NCBI RefSeq assembly: GCF_002295105.1 | Contig: NZ_NSGH01000006.1 | Location: 62,001 to 126,000 of the forward strand | DNA: 64,000 bases | DNA from: Salimicrobium humidisoli | Lineage (GTDB): Bacteria; Bacillota; Bacilli; Bacillales; Halobacillaceae | Direction: 5' to 3' | In this document: piece after piece, positions 16,329 to 24,942 of the stretch | Layout: every line of letters starts with the position of its first letter | How positions within the stretch are numbered: the stretch's first letter is position 1 | Translations under genes and position numbers: made by a program | Notes under the pieces: model-generated | What the model was told of the DNA's origin: nothing | Databases searched by the model: none | What the model saw: only the letters and a program-made list of their open reading frames with translations

Positions 16329-17771
16329 TTTTTCGTTTTTTTGTTCCTGAGCCTGTCTTTCCCACTCGTCCCACTGCTCGTCACTAGGCGGAGAGGTGCG
16401 CTTAATGAATAAAGCAAGAACCGTTGATACCGCCGAGAGAGCGGCAATGAGGAAGAAAGCGAAATTAACTCCAAAAATATCGGGCCTATCCATGGATGTG
16501 AGAGATGCTGCCACGTCTTTGGATGTTGTCATCAGAGTGACCAGAACGGCAGTACCCACGGAAGCGGCGATTTGTCTCATTGTGTTGCTCACTGCGGCTC
16601 CGTGAGGAATTAGTTTGTTGGGCAGTTCGTTCAAACCTGAAGTGGTGACGGGCATCATCACCATCGAGAAACCGAACATGCGGATAGCGTAGACGACCAT
16701 CAGGTAAGTGAGAGTCGTTTCCGTATCAAGTACTCCCAAAAGAATTGTTCCGGTCGTCATGATCGAGAGACCTATCACTCCGAGCACACGTCCTCCGATC
16801 CGGTCAAAAATCCTTCCGGTAATAGGAGACATCAACCCGGAAATGAGAGCCCCCGGCAGAAGTACGAGACCGGATTCGAACGCAGTGAAACCACGCATGT
16901 TCTGCATGAAAAGCGGGATCAGTGTTTCAGAACCTATAAGCCCCATGAACGTAATGCCGGCGATAATGGTGGTCAGTCTGAATGTTTTCAGTTTGAATAC
17001 CCGGAACTCAAGCATCGGATGAGTCATACTCAACTGTCTTCTGATAAAAGCGAAGAGAATGACGGACCCGGCTGCAAGGCCGAGGAGAGTGATAGGGCTT
17101 CCCCATCCATTGTTTCCGGCACTTGTAAATCCGTAAAGTAGTCCTCCGAAGCCGAACGTGGAAAGAAGTACGGAAGGAATATCGAGTTTCGGATTTTTTA
17201 GTTCCGTCACGTTCCTCAGTACGAAGAAAGCTACCAAAATCATAATAATGACAAGCGGGAAGATGAACCAGAACAGGTATCTCCATGTAAATTCTTCAGT
17301 CACCCACCCGGAAAGGGTAGGGCCGATGGCAGGGGCGAAGGAAATAACGAGTCCTATGTACCCCATGGCCGTTCCGCGTTTTTCCACCGGGAATATAAGC
17401 AGGAAGACCGTCTGCATCAGCGGAAGCATGATACCGGCCCCGGCTGATTGAATTACGCGTGCCGCGATTAAGCTCTGGAAGTTAAAAGCGATACCTCCAA
17501 GAAATGTTCCAACCAAGAAAATTGTCATAGCCGTCATGAACAGCTGTCTTGTTGTGAATTTTTCTATTAAAAATGCGGTAATCGGAATCATTATTCCGTT
17601 CACGAGCATAAAGACGGTGGTCAGCCACTGGGCGGAGTTGGCTGATACACTCATTTCTTCCATAATCGGAGGAATGGCCGTAATCATAAGTGTCTGGTTA
17701 AGGATCGTAATGAAAGATCCTGATATGAGCAATGCTGCAACCAGAACTCTATTGTAGTTCTGTTCCACCAT
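16302..17771 (-). CDS. DHA2-family MFS multidrug exporter (EmrB/QacA type)
   Basis: 489-residue permease with about 14 predicted transmembrane helices, the number typical of the DHA2 drug:H+ antiporters. Motif C of drug antiporters is recognisable in GLVISFAPAIGPTLSGWV, and motif A-like residues occur in MSPITGRIFDRIGGRVLG. The ATG at 17771 is chosen because AGGAGGG lies six bases upstream; an ATG eight codons earlier precedes this site. It is transcribed divergently from the WYL regulator, which may control it. The cytoplasmic C-terminus is charged. Substrate unknown; LmrB/YhcA-like pumps are the nearest Bacillus relatives I can name. Confidence 0.88.
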   Translation of the reverse strand: MVEQNYNRVLVAALLISGSFITILNQTLMITAIPPIMEEMSVSANSAQWLTTVFMLVNGIMIPITAFLIEKFTTRQLFMTAMTIFLVGTFLGGIAFNFQSLIAARVIQSAGAGIMLPLMQTVFLLIFPVEKRGTAMGYIGLVISFAPAIGPTLSGWVTEEFTWRYLFWFIFPLVIIMILVAFFVLRNVTELKNPKLDIPSVLLSTFGFGGLLYGFTSAGNNGWGSPITLLGLAAGSVILFAFIRRQLSMTHPMLEFRVFKLKTFRLTTIIAGITFMGLIGSETLIPLFMQNMRGFTAFESGLVLLPGALISGLMSPITGRIFDRIGGRVLGVIGLSIMTTGTILLGVLDTETTLTYLMVVYAIRMFGFSMVMMPVTTSGLNELPNKLIPHGAAVSNTMRQIAASVGTAVLVTLMTTSKDVAASLTSMDRPDIFGVNFAFFLIAALSAVSTVLALFIKRTSPPSDEQWDEWERQAQEQKNEKQKEKAAGG

Positions 17772-17956
17772 TGATAACCCTCCTTTAGTTTGCATAGACT
17801 AATGGAATATTATACTCTCACGCTCCGGAGGTGACAACAATTTCAAACCCGTTCTCAGTAAATAAATGAAAACAGGGGCCAGACAGCTGTTTTATAAAAG
17901 ATTACCAGAAATACAAAAAAATGTTCACCTGCGGGAATAGTAGGCATTTTTAACGA

Positions 17957-17985
17957 TTGAGCATAGACAACAGTGTGAATAAATT
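17957..17985 (+). promoter_or_regulatory. Possible promoter of the WYL regulator gene
   Basis: TTGAGC (17957-17962), 17-bp spacer, TAAATT (17980-17985), each four of six matches. A hairpin AAAACAG...CTGTTTT at about 17868-17894 lies between this and the divergent MFS gene. Confidence 0.4.
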
Positions 17986-18045
17986 TTACTATGAATTTAA
18001 GATATATGAAGCGTATCTATTTTGAAGTCGTCGAGGGGTGAGTAT

Positions 18046-19032
18046 TTGGAACTGAACAACAATACCAGGCTGTTAACGTTGTTACGTATCCTTTTTGAAG
18101 AGACGGACGAAAATAATGAACTGAGCATTACAGAACTGAGCAGAAAATTACAGAGTTTTTTTGAAGTGGATAGAGAGTTCGATGCGAGGACTTTAAAAAG
18201 TGATATGAACGTACTGGAAGAGATCGGTTATGAAATTATAAAAAACAGGGGTAAATTCGGAAAGGTCTATTACAGTTTCCAGGACAGATTGTTCGAAACG
18301 TATCAGCTTCGATTGTTGAATGATGCCATTTTGTCTGCCCGTTTCATTAATGAGGAAGAAAAAAAGAAACTTATTAAAAAGCTGGGCAAATTAACGAGTA
18401 GACATATTGCTGCGACCCTCCCGGACCCTCTTATATTTTCACAGATGACAGCGAACGATTACGATCAGGTGAAAATCAATATAGATCATGTGCACCGGGC
18501 TATTTCCGAGCAGCGGGTCGTCTGCTTCAAATATGGTAAATACAACATGAATAAAACGTTCGAATATCATAGGAATGGAGACGAATACGAAGTGAAGCCG
18601 TATGCCCTTATCTGGCAGAACGACTTCTACTATTTGATCGGCTGGTTCCGTAAAACAGAAGAGATGCGTCACTACCGTCTGGATCGTATAAGAAACATCC
18701 GTATCGCCGATGAGACGTTTGAAAAAGGAGACTTCGATGTTCAGGAGTACGTTAATCAAAGTTTTCATATGTTCTCCGGAGAAAATATGAAAGTCGAAAT
18801 AAAATTTCATCAGTCCCTTTTGAATGTAGTGCTCGACAGATTTGGTCTCGAAGTATCGGTGAAACAGGTGGACGAAGAGTATTTTCTCCTATCCACAGAA
18901 GGAAAGATGAGTACGGGACTAGTCACCTGGGTGCTTCAGTGGGGGCACAAGGCCCGGGTTATATCTCCACGCACCCTTAAACAGGAAGTGGAGAAGGAGA
19001 TTGAGAAAATGAGACGTCTTTATGAAGAATGA
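18046..19032 (+). CDS. WYL-domain transcriptional regulator
   Basis: 328-residue cytosolic regulator: N-terminal winged HTH (about residues 8-75, with ELSRKLQSFFEV and FDARTLKSDMNVLEEIGY), a central WYL domain (about 150-245; the core reads DFYYLIGWFRK, followed by YRLDRI) and the usual C-terminal WCX extension. WYL domains bind small ligands or nucleic acids. GAGGGGTGA (18033-18041) is followed by TTG at 18046, my preferred start; a TTG at 18022 is upstream of that site. It lies divergent to a drug pump gene, so control of that pump is a reasonable guess but unproven. Confidence 0.88.
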   Translation: MELNNNTRLLTLLRILFEETDENNELSITELSRKLQSFFEVDREFDARTLKSDMNVLEEIGYEIIKNRGKFGKVYYSFQDRLFETYQLRLLNDAILSARFINEEEKKKLIKKLGKLTSRHIAATLPDPLIFSQMTANDYDQVKINIDHVHRAISEQRVVCFKYGKYNMNKTFEYHRNGDEYEVKPYALIWQNDFYYLIGWFRKTEEMRHYRLDRIRNIRIADETFEKGDFDVQEYVNQSFHMFSGENMKVEIKFHQSLLNVVLDRFGLEVSVKQVDEEYFLLSTEGKMSTGLVTWVLQWGHKARVISPRTLKQEVEKEIEKMRRLYEE

Positions 19033-19149
19033 AGTTCTGGACCCTACTCTTTTCAATAGCTGGTCAAGTACCTTGCAGTGTAACGAAACAAAGCTGACAA
19101 TGGGCATTGAAGAAATACGAAAATAAAAGATTTTTTTGAAACGAATCGA

Positions 19150-19178
19150 TTGTAAAAAGGGCCCTGCTCTGGTATGTT
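19150..19178 (+). promoter_or_regulatory. Likely promoter of the lysine riboswitch-dapA transcript
   Basis: TTGTAA (19150-19155), exactly 17 bp, TATGTT (19173-19178). About 37 bases upstream of the aptamer's P1 stem. Confidence 0.5.
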
Positions 19179-19221
19179 GGAAGTAATTCAATACCACATC
19201 TTATTTCAAATAATGTTTGAA

Positions 19222-19398
19222 GTAAGGGTAGAGGTGCAATAACCATTAGTAGATGCAGGGAGAAGCGGAGGCTTCGGTGAATCGCATCGAAAGGGGACAT
19301 TGCCGAAGTGGCAGAAACCTCATGATTCTGACCGCTGGTTCTGGTATTTAAAAGATGCAGAACTGTCATATAGGAGACTATATGGAGGGCTATCTTAC
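19222..19398 (+). ncRNA. Lysine riboswitch (L box) aptamer
   Basis: Contains the L-box landmarks in order: AGAGGTGC, AGTAG, GGGAGAAGC, GAAAGGGGA, GCCGAAGTGG, GACCGCTGG and GGAGGGCTATC. P1 closes as GTAAGG-GTAG with CTATC-TTAC at the two ends. Located upstream of dapA, whose product is the first committed enzyme of lysine and diaminopimelate synthesis. Lysine binding should stabilise P1 and permit the terminator downstream. Confidence 0.93.
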
Positions 19399-19424
19399 GG
19401 AGAAACGATATACATGTTTCTACG

Positions 19425-19458
19425 GCAACAGCGGCCCTGATCTCCGTTGTTGCTTTTT
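19425..19458 (+). terminator. Riboswitch-controlled terminator before dapA
   Basis: GCAACAGCGG (19425-19434) pairs with CCGTTGTTGC (19444-19453) and is followed by five T. The alternative antiterminator is visible: ACGGAGA (19397-19403, overlapping P1) is complementary to TCTCCGT (19441-19447). Confidence 0.88.
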
Positions 19459-19509
19459 ATTATGGTCCTCCGCACCTAAATCTAAAAATCTCAAAAAGGG
19501 TGTGTAACA

Positions 19510-20403
19510 ATGAATTTTGGACAATTATTAACGGCCATGGTGACGCCTTTTGACGACCAGGAGGACATCGATTATAACCGGACGAGAAACCTCGTGGAGC
19601 ATTTGATCCTCCACGGCTCGGAGGGACTTGTCGTAGCCGGAACGACCGGAGAGTCCCCGACTTTGACGGCTGAGGAGAAAGTGGAGCTTTGCCGCTTTGT
19701 AGTGGAAGTCGCAGACGGAAGAGTACCGGTCATCGCAGGTACCGGTTCCAACAATACGAAAGCCTCTGTAGAACTGACGAAACGGATAGAAGCAGTGGGA
19801 GTGGACGGTATTATGCTCGTAGCTCCTTACTATAGCAAACCTTCTCAGGAAGGCCTGTATCGTCACTTTTCTCAAGTGGCTGCAGCAACTTCACTCCCGG
19901 TCATGTTATACAATATTCCCGGACGTAGTGTCGTAAACATTGAACCGGATACGATTATCAGGCTTGCTGAAATCAAGAATATCGTTTCCGTAAAAGAAGC
20001 GAGCGGTGATCTGGATGCCGCCACGCGTATCATCAGCCAGACACCACAGGACTTTTCCGTTTACACCGGAGAAGACAGTCTGACGTTGCCGATGTTATCC
20101 GTAGGAGGCGCCGGGGTCATTTCCGTTTCTTCCCATGTTATCGGTGACGAAATGAAAGACATGATAGACAGTTACAAGCGTGGGGATGTGAAGACGGCGG
20201 CCACTCTGCACGGGTACATTCTGCCTATGATGAAACTTATTTTTGCCCAGCCGAGCCCTTCTCCTGTGAAGGAAGCTCTGAATTATATGGGTGTATCTGT
20301 CGGGAACGTACGCCTTCCGATGATTCCTCTGGACGATGCCGAATGTTCAGCACTTCATAATATGGTAGATATTTATCAGCAGAAGAAAGTAGCAAGCATT
20401 TAA
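19510..20403 (+). CDS. dapA: 4-hydroxy-tetrahydrodipicolinate synthase
   Basis: 297-residue cytosolic TIM-barrel aldolase condensing pyruvate with aspartate semialdehyde, the entry to lysine, meso-diaminopimelate and dipicolinate. Visible active-site parts: GTTGESPTL (hydroxyl relay Thr), the catalytic Tyr in VMLYNIPGRS and the Schiff-base Lys in VSVKEASGD. Length is typical. The ATG follows AAAAAGGGTGTG. A lysine riboswitch and terminator sit directly upstream. Most Bacillus L boxes precede lysC, so this arrangement places the feedback switch on dapA instead. No other lysine gene is adjacent; the transcript ends at the hairpin 20477-20536. Confidence 0.96.
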   Translation: MNFGQLLTAMVTPFDDQEDIDYNRTRNLVEHLILHGSEGLVVAGTTGESPTLTAEEKVELCRFVVEVADGRVPVIAGTGSNNTKASVELTKRIEAVGVDGIMLVAPYYSKPSQEGLYRHFSQVAAATSLPVMLYNIPGRSVVNIEPDTIIRLAEIKNIVSVKEASGDLDAATRIISQTPQDFSVYTGEDSLTLPMLSVGGAGVISVSSHVIGDEMKDMIDSYKRGDVKTAATLHGYILPMMKLIFAQPSPSPVKEALNYMGVSVGNVRLPMIPLDDAECSALHNMVDIYQQKKVASI

Positions 20404-20476
20404 GCTGTATAGAGACCGGGACAGCACAGATAATGGGAAGGCAGGAACCGGTCAATTCATTGTAATGGTTTTCTGG

Positions 20477-20536
20477 AGAACAACACGGAGACTTCTGCGG
20501 GCCGTGTCCGCGGGAAGCGATGTGTTGTTCTTTTTT
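20477..20536 (+). terminator. Terminator after dapA
   Basis: AGAACAACAC (20477-20486) pairs with GTGTTGTTCT (20522-20531) and is followed by a T run. The loop contains GGAGACTTCTGCGGG, similar to an intergenic repeat sequence common in halophilic Bacillaceae as I recall it. Confidence 0.8.
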
Positions 20537-20682
20537 ATTTATATGTCGTAACCCCTCCCGGTTCCGGACAGTATCGTCCGACTTCCTGGGGGGATAGTTT
20601 TTGTCATTAACTCTTTATATACCTGTATTTAAGACCAGATTCTTAATTGGTCCATTCGCTGGGTGTTCGTTTTATGGAAAAG

Positions 20683-20691
20683 TGTTATAAT
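20683..20691 (+). promoter_or_regulatory. Extended -10 promoter of the amidase gene
   Basis: TGTTATAAT is a perfect extended -10 (TGnTATAAT). Transcription would start near 20698, leaving a leader of about 38 bases to the proposed start. Confidence 0.65.
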
Positions 20692-20735
20692 GATAACTGC
20701 CGGCCTTGCTCTGGCAAACAAAAGGAGGGATAGTC

Positions 20736-21806
20736 ATTATTAAACAGGTCACCGCTCTATTACTTACTTTTTTATTTATTTTCACAGGAACTTTTGCAGT
20801 ATCGGCAGACGGACACTCCACGAAGCAGGTAGACGCTTCCTCTCTTTACTTGAGGGAAGCACCGGGAAGCGGGTTCGAAGTGCTGGGAACGCTCTCTCGA
20901 GGTACAGAAGTGACCGTCCAGGAAGAGAAGTACGGCTGGGCGAATGTTGATTATAATGGACAAAATGGCTGGGTAGCAGGTCATTATCTTGTATCAGCAG
21001 GAAATACCGCTTCCTCCGGACAGACAGCTTCAGGAGACGTAACCGTACAGGGTGATACCGTTCACCTTCGACAAGGGCCAGGCACAGGAACACCCATTGT
21101 CGGGTTCACCGGACAGGGGGACACGTATCAGAAATTAGAAGAACGAAATGGATGGGTGAAAGTTCAGCTCGGTAATGGCTCTGAGGCGTGGATTGCAGAA
21201 TTTTTGACAAGTTCCGGAAGGGCAACTGCTGATAAAGCTTCCCATTCCGCTTCCACCTCTGAAGATGTTTCTTCTTTAAAGAATTCCACGATCGTTATAG
21301 ATGCCGGCCACGGTGGGTACGAACCCGGGGCGATAGGCAGAGATGGAACGCTTGAGAAAAATTTAACCCTTCAGACCGCACAGACAGTGGCAGGGGCACT
21401 CAGGTATGCCGGAGCGGAGGTCATTATGACAAGAACCTCCGACCGATACGTTTCGCTTTTTGAACGCACCGGATCTTCCGCCCGTCACAATGCTGACGCT
21501 TTCGTAAGTCTTCACTACAATTCTCACAAATACGAGAGTGCACGAGGGATAAGCTCTTATTACTACGGCTCACCATCTCTTGCAGCATCCATACAGAACC
21601 GTCTCACAGCACGCACAAGTTATCAGGATGATGGAACACTTCACGGAAATTTCCAGGTGCTTCGTGGTAATAAGGCTCCTGCTGCATTGCTGGAACTCGG
21701 CTATATTTCCAACGGTTATGAACTGGATCTTGCAAAGACGAGGGACCACCAGAACCAGGTAGCTCAGGCAGTAACAGAAGGATTGCGCAATTATTTATCA
21801 AAATAA
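20736..21806 (+). CDS. N-acetylmuramoyl-L-alanine amidase with two SH3b domains
   Basis: Exported cell-wall hydrolase of about 356 residues. Order: signal peptide (about 1-24, cleaved after VSA), two SH3b wall-binding domains (about 28-88 and 98-158), a Ser/Thr-rich linker and a zinc-dependent amidase_3 domain (about 180-355). Zinc and catalytic residues: DAGHGG (His), EKNLTL (Glu), SLHYNSH (His) and LLELGYISN (catalytic Glu). AAGGAGGG (20722-20729) is an excellent ribosome-binding site, but the codon at the right distance is ATT (20736) and the next is also ATT; an in-frame TTG at 20706 lies before the site and almost at the predicted mRNA 5' end. I give ATT 20736 as the probable start. Cleaves the glycan-peptide bond in peptidoglycan; similar to CwlC/LytC-type amidases. 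Confidence 0.9.
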   Translation: MIKQVTALLLTFLFIFTGTFAVSADGHSTKQVDASSLYLREAPGSGFEVLGTLSRGTEVTVQEEKYGWANVDYNGQNGWVAGHYLVSAGNTASSGQTASGDVTVQGDTVHLRQGPGTGTPIVGFTGQGDTYQKLEERNGWVKVQLGNGSEAWIAEFLTSSGRATADKASHSASTSEDVSSLKNSTIVIDAGHGGYEPGAIGRDGTLEKNLTLQTAQTVAGALRYAGAEVIMTRTSDRYVSLFERTGSSARHNADAFVSLHYNSHKYESARGISSYYYGSPSLAASIQNRLTARTSYQDDGTLHGNFQVLRGNKAPAALLELGYISNGYELDLAKTRDHQNQVAQAVTEGLRNYLSK

Positions 21807-21862
21807 CATCAGGACTTACATAACAGACAAGACAAGGGATAACAGATTTTGAAGACAGACGT

Positions 21863-21894
21863 AACCCCGGATTCTCTGAATCCGGGGTTTTTTG
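21863..21894 (+). terminator. Terminator after the amidase gene
   Basis: Perfect 11-bp stem AACCCCGGATT/AATCCGGGGTT followed by a T run, just before the convergent katE stop. Confidence 0.9.
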
Positions 21895-21896
21895 AT

Positions 21897-23933
21897 TTAT
21901 ACTAATTCGCGATCAAAGAAACGGTGTGCGGCTACGGCTTTAATGAAGTCTTCTCCAAAGGACTCGAGATCATCCGAAGTGATGATTCCCGGCTGTCCGC
22001 TCATGCCTGCTTCTTCGAGCCAGTCTTTACCGTCGTGAGTCGCTCCGACAGGCTTGAAGTGCATATAAGCTTCTTTCGTAAAGTACTTCGCCTTCATTTT
22101 GTAAGATTCACTGAGTTCGGGGCCCCCTACAACGTACACAGCATCGAAGAGTACGGAATCTCCGGTAAGGAATGTATGATCCGCCTCTATCGTGTCACCG
22201 TTATCAGCTTTGATTTTACCGAGTTTGGTACTGAATATTTCAGCATCCGCACCGGCTTTATCGATGCCGTCAAGGACTCCCTGAACCTCTTCCCCGTTGA
22301 AGCCATCTGCAAGCAGTACGGCAATTTTACGGGTTTCAGGTGACTGTACCGTATTCGCCATACTTAGGGACGGGGAAGTTTTTGTTATATTTTCCGCCTG
22401 GTTTTGTGGCGCTGCCAGTCCGAGATTATCTGCTACGTACGAAGCAAGATCTCCGCTTATATTGGAAAGCATGTCCACCACCTGTTCACGGACGGCTGTC
22501 TGCTGACATTTACCAAGCTCGAAGCTGATCGCATCTTTAATATGACCTTTTTCGTGTTCACTCATGCTGTTCCAGAACATGATAGCCTGAGAGAAATGGT
22601 CTTTGAAACTTTCGCTTCGTGCTCGTACTTTCTCTCCTTCCACTTTCTCCTGATAATGTTCGAACCCGCCTTCTTCCGGAGGAACAGTGCGCGGGTGGTT
22701 GTCCGCTACGGAGTTGTTGTGATAACTCGACTGACCACGGTTAATAGTCATCCGGTGCATACCGTCGCGCTGGTTGTTATGGAACGGGCAGACGGGCTGG
22801 TTGATCGGAATCTCGTGAAAGTTGGGTCCCCCGAGGCGCAACAGTTGTGTATCTGTATAGGAAAACAGACGTCCCTGTAACAGCGGGTCGTTGGAAAAGT
22901 CGATTCCAGGTACTACGTGACCCGGGTGGAAAGCCACCTGCTCGTTTTCGGCAAAAACGTTGTCCACGTTTCGGTTCAGCGTCAGTTTACCTACCCGTTT
23001 GACCGGAACTTCTTCCTCGGGCCACACTTTTGTAGGATCCAGAACATCAAAATCGAACGAATGTTCATCTCCTTCATCGATTATCTGGAGTCCCAGTTCG
23101 AATTCGACGAAGTCTCCATTTTCTATCGCTTCGTAAAGATCGGCGCGATGGAAATCCGGGTTTTTCCCGTTCACTTTTTGTGCCTCGTCCCATACAAGGG
23201 AGTGGACTCCGAGTTTCGGCTTCCAGTGGAACTTCACCAGATGACCTTTCCCCTCCTTATTTACGAGACGGAAAGTGTTTACACCGAAACCTTCCATCAT
23301 CCGGAAACTTCTAGGGATGGACCGGGGGCTCATCGCCCACAAAATCATGTGTGCCGATTCCTGGTTGTTCGCAATGAAATCCCAGAAAGTATCGTGTGCG
23401 CTTGCTGCCTGAGGGATGCCGTTATGCGGCTCCGGTTTCAGTGCGTGGACGAGATCCGGAAATTTAATGGCATCCTGAATGAAGAATACAGGCATGTTGT
23501 TGCCTACAAGGTCAAAGTTGCCTTCTTCCGTATAAAACTTCGTTGCAAACCCACGTACGTCACGTGCCAGTTCTGCAGACCCTTTAGAACCTGCGACCGT
23601 GGAGAAGCGGGTGAAAGTAGGAGTCTTTTTGCTTGTATCCGTCAAAAAGTCGGCAGTTGTGTATTGTTCCAGAGATTCATAGAGCTCAAATTCGCCGTGG
23701 GCAGAATAGCCTCTGGCGTGTACGGCTCTTTCAGGAATACGTTCATGGTCAAAGTGTGTCATCTTTTCTCTGAAATGGAAATCCTCCATTAACGTAGGGC
23801 CCCGTTCTCCCGCTTTAAGAGAAAATTCGTCTTCAGAGAGTTTCGTCCCATGATTCGTGGTCATCTCTTTATCGCGATCATCAGATGTAAAACGTTCCAG
23901 TTGTTCCTGTTTTCTGCTTTTTTTATCGCTCAC
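21897..23933 (-). CDS. katE: Large-subunit heme catalase with DJ-1/PfpI-like C-terminal domain
   Basis: 678-residue cytosolic clade-2 catalase converting H2O2 to water and O2. The catalytic His is in VHARGYSAHGEF; the catalytic Asn is probably in NFDLVGNNMPVFF; the proximal heme Tyr is in RLFSYTDTQLLRLG. The C-terminal flavodoxin/DJ-1-like domain (about residues 530-678, from KIAVLLADGFNGEEV) marks the large-subunit class. The GTG at 23933 follows AAGGAGGA by five bases; an ATT-preceded longer frame is upstream of the site. A sigma-B-type promoter lies upstream, matching the general-stress control of B. subtilis katE. Strong identification. Confidence 0.95.
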   Translation of the reverse strand: MSDKKSRKQEQLERFTSDDRDKEMTTNHGTKLSEDEFSLKAGERGPTLMEDFHFREKMTHFDHERIPERAVHARGYSAHGEFELYESLEQYTTADFLTDTSKKTPTFTRFSTVAGSKGSAELARDVRGFATKFYTEEGNFDLVGNNMPVFFIQDAIKFPDLVHALKPEPHNGIPQAASAHDTFWDFIANNQESAHMILWAMSPRSIPRSFRMMEGFGVNTFRLVNKEGKGHLVKFHWKPKLGVHSLVWDEAQKVNGKNPDFHRADLYEAIENGDFVEFELGLQIIDEGDEHSFDFDVLDPTKVWPEEEVPVKRVGKLTLNRNVDNVFAENEQVAFHPGHVVPGIDFSNDPLLQGRLFSYTDTQLLRLGGPNFHEIPINQPVCPFHNNQRDGMHRMTINRGQSSYHNNSVADNHPRTVPPEEGGFEHYQEKVEGEKVRARSESFKDHFSQAIMFWNSMSEHEKGHIKDAISFELGKCQQTAVREQVVDMLSNISGDLASYVADNLGLAAPQNQAENITKTSPSLSMANTVQSPETRKIAVLLADGFNGEEVQGVLDGIDKAGADAEIFSTKLGKIKADNGDTIEADHTFLTGDSVLFDAVYVVGGPELSESYKMKAKYFTKEAYMHFKPVGATHDGKDWLEEAGMSGQPGIITSDDLESFGEDFIKAVAAHRFFDRELV

Positions 23934-24234
23934 ATGAATCCTCCTTATCATTATGTCTTCTTAAGGAATGTACCCACGCTCCATTCAGGTGAAACGCTTT
24001 TTACATTAATTGTGAGATTAAAGAAATTATAAAAAGTTATCTGAAACTACAAATATTTTACTGCACTTTCTTTTTCCAAAATTTTTTAAAAAACGTGCCT
24101 CTTACAAAAAATTCAGGTTTAAACAAATACCAAGGTCCACTTTCAAACGAGAAAGAAGAAAAAATTAAATAGTTTTGTATAAATAGGGTTTTATCCGGGG
24201 AAAGAAGTTAAAATAAAGGAAGGGGGGTATCGAA
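23934..24234. other. Intergenic region between katE and the ABC exporter
   Basis: AT-rich, about 300 bases. It holds the katE sigma-B promoter at 23970-23995 and, at its right end, GGAAGGGGGG, the ribosome-binding site of the exporter ATPase. No small gene or structured RNA is evident, and no classical PerR box. Confidence 0.6.
23970..23995 (-). promoter_or_regulatory. Sigma-B-type promoter of katE
   Basis: On the minus strand GTTTCA, 14-bp spacer, GGGTAC, closely matching the sigma-B consensus GTTTNN-N12-14-GGGWAW, 37 bases upstream of the start codon. Confidence 0.7.
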
Positions 24235-24942
24235 ATGATTGAACTGAATGGAATAACACATAAATTCGGAAAAGAAAAAGTGCTGGAGGGTGTCGACATA
24301 TTCATCGATCGCGGGGAAATATTCGGATTACTGGGCCCCTCAGGATCCGGAAAGACGACACTGGTGCGCATCATGACGGGATTGCTCATCCCTCGGGAGG
24401 GGGAAGTGAAGCTGAGGAACCAGCGGATGCCGAAACGTTCCCTTATGAAACGGTTCGGTTATATGGCTCAGGAAAATGCTCTTTATTACGAACTGACCGC
24501 CTGGGAAAACCTCGATTTCTTTTCTTCCTTCTATCTCAGAAAACAAAAAAAAGAAAGAATGAAATACGTCCTTCGTATCACCGGACTGCTGGAATACAGA
24601 AACCGTTCCGTCGGCTCTTTTTCCGGAGGGATGCGACGAAGATTATCCCTGGCGATAGCTATGGTTCACGATCCGGAAATTCTGATACTGGATGAGCCGA
24701 CCACGGGACTTGACCCCGTAGTACGCCGCAGCATCTGGAAGGAATTTCACCGATTGAAAGAACAGGGGACGACTATTCTTATCACCACTCACTCTATGGA
24801 AGAAGCCGATAAATGCGACCGGCTGGCGATGCTTCGTGCCGGCAAAGTAATAGCTGCCGGAAGCCCGGATGCATGGAAGAGAGAATATCATACTCAGACT
24901 CTCGAGGATGTATTCCTTCATTTCGGAGGTGAGGAAGCTTGA
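24235..24942 (+). CDS. ABC-2-type exporter, ATP-binding subunit
   Basis: 235-residue ATPase of the drug/lipid/natural-product ABC exporter group. Walker A GPSGSGKTT (about residues 36-44), signature FSGGMRRRLSLA, Walker B ILILDEPTTGLDP and switch His TTHSMEEADKCD. The ATG follows AAGGGGGG. Its stop overlaps the start of the membrane subunit by four bases (TTGA), so they are coupled and form one exporter, probably a homodimer of each. Substrate unknown; such two-gene units often export hydrophobic compounds or peptides. Confidence 0.92.
   Translation: MIELNGITHKFGKEKVLEGVDIFIDRGEIFGLLGPSGSGKTTLVRIMTGLLIPREGEVKLRNQRMPKRSLMKRFGYMAQENALYYELTAWENLDFFSSFYLRKQKKERMKYVLRITGLLEYRNRSVGSFSGGMRRRLSLAIAMVHDPEILILDEPTTGLDPVVRRSIWKEFHRLKEQGTTILITTHSMEEADKCDRLAMLRAGKVIAAGSPDAWKREYHTQTLEDVFLHFGGEEA

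Noticed and set aside
22917-23792. A 291-codon open frame opposite katE.
   Set aside because: Shadow of the catalase gene; no start signal and no family resemblance.
23990-24060. Possible PerR box or cre site upstream of katE.
   Set aside because: TGAAACGCTTT lacks one base of the cre spacing, and no TTATAATNATTATAA-like dyad was found.
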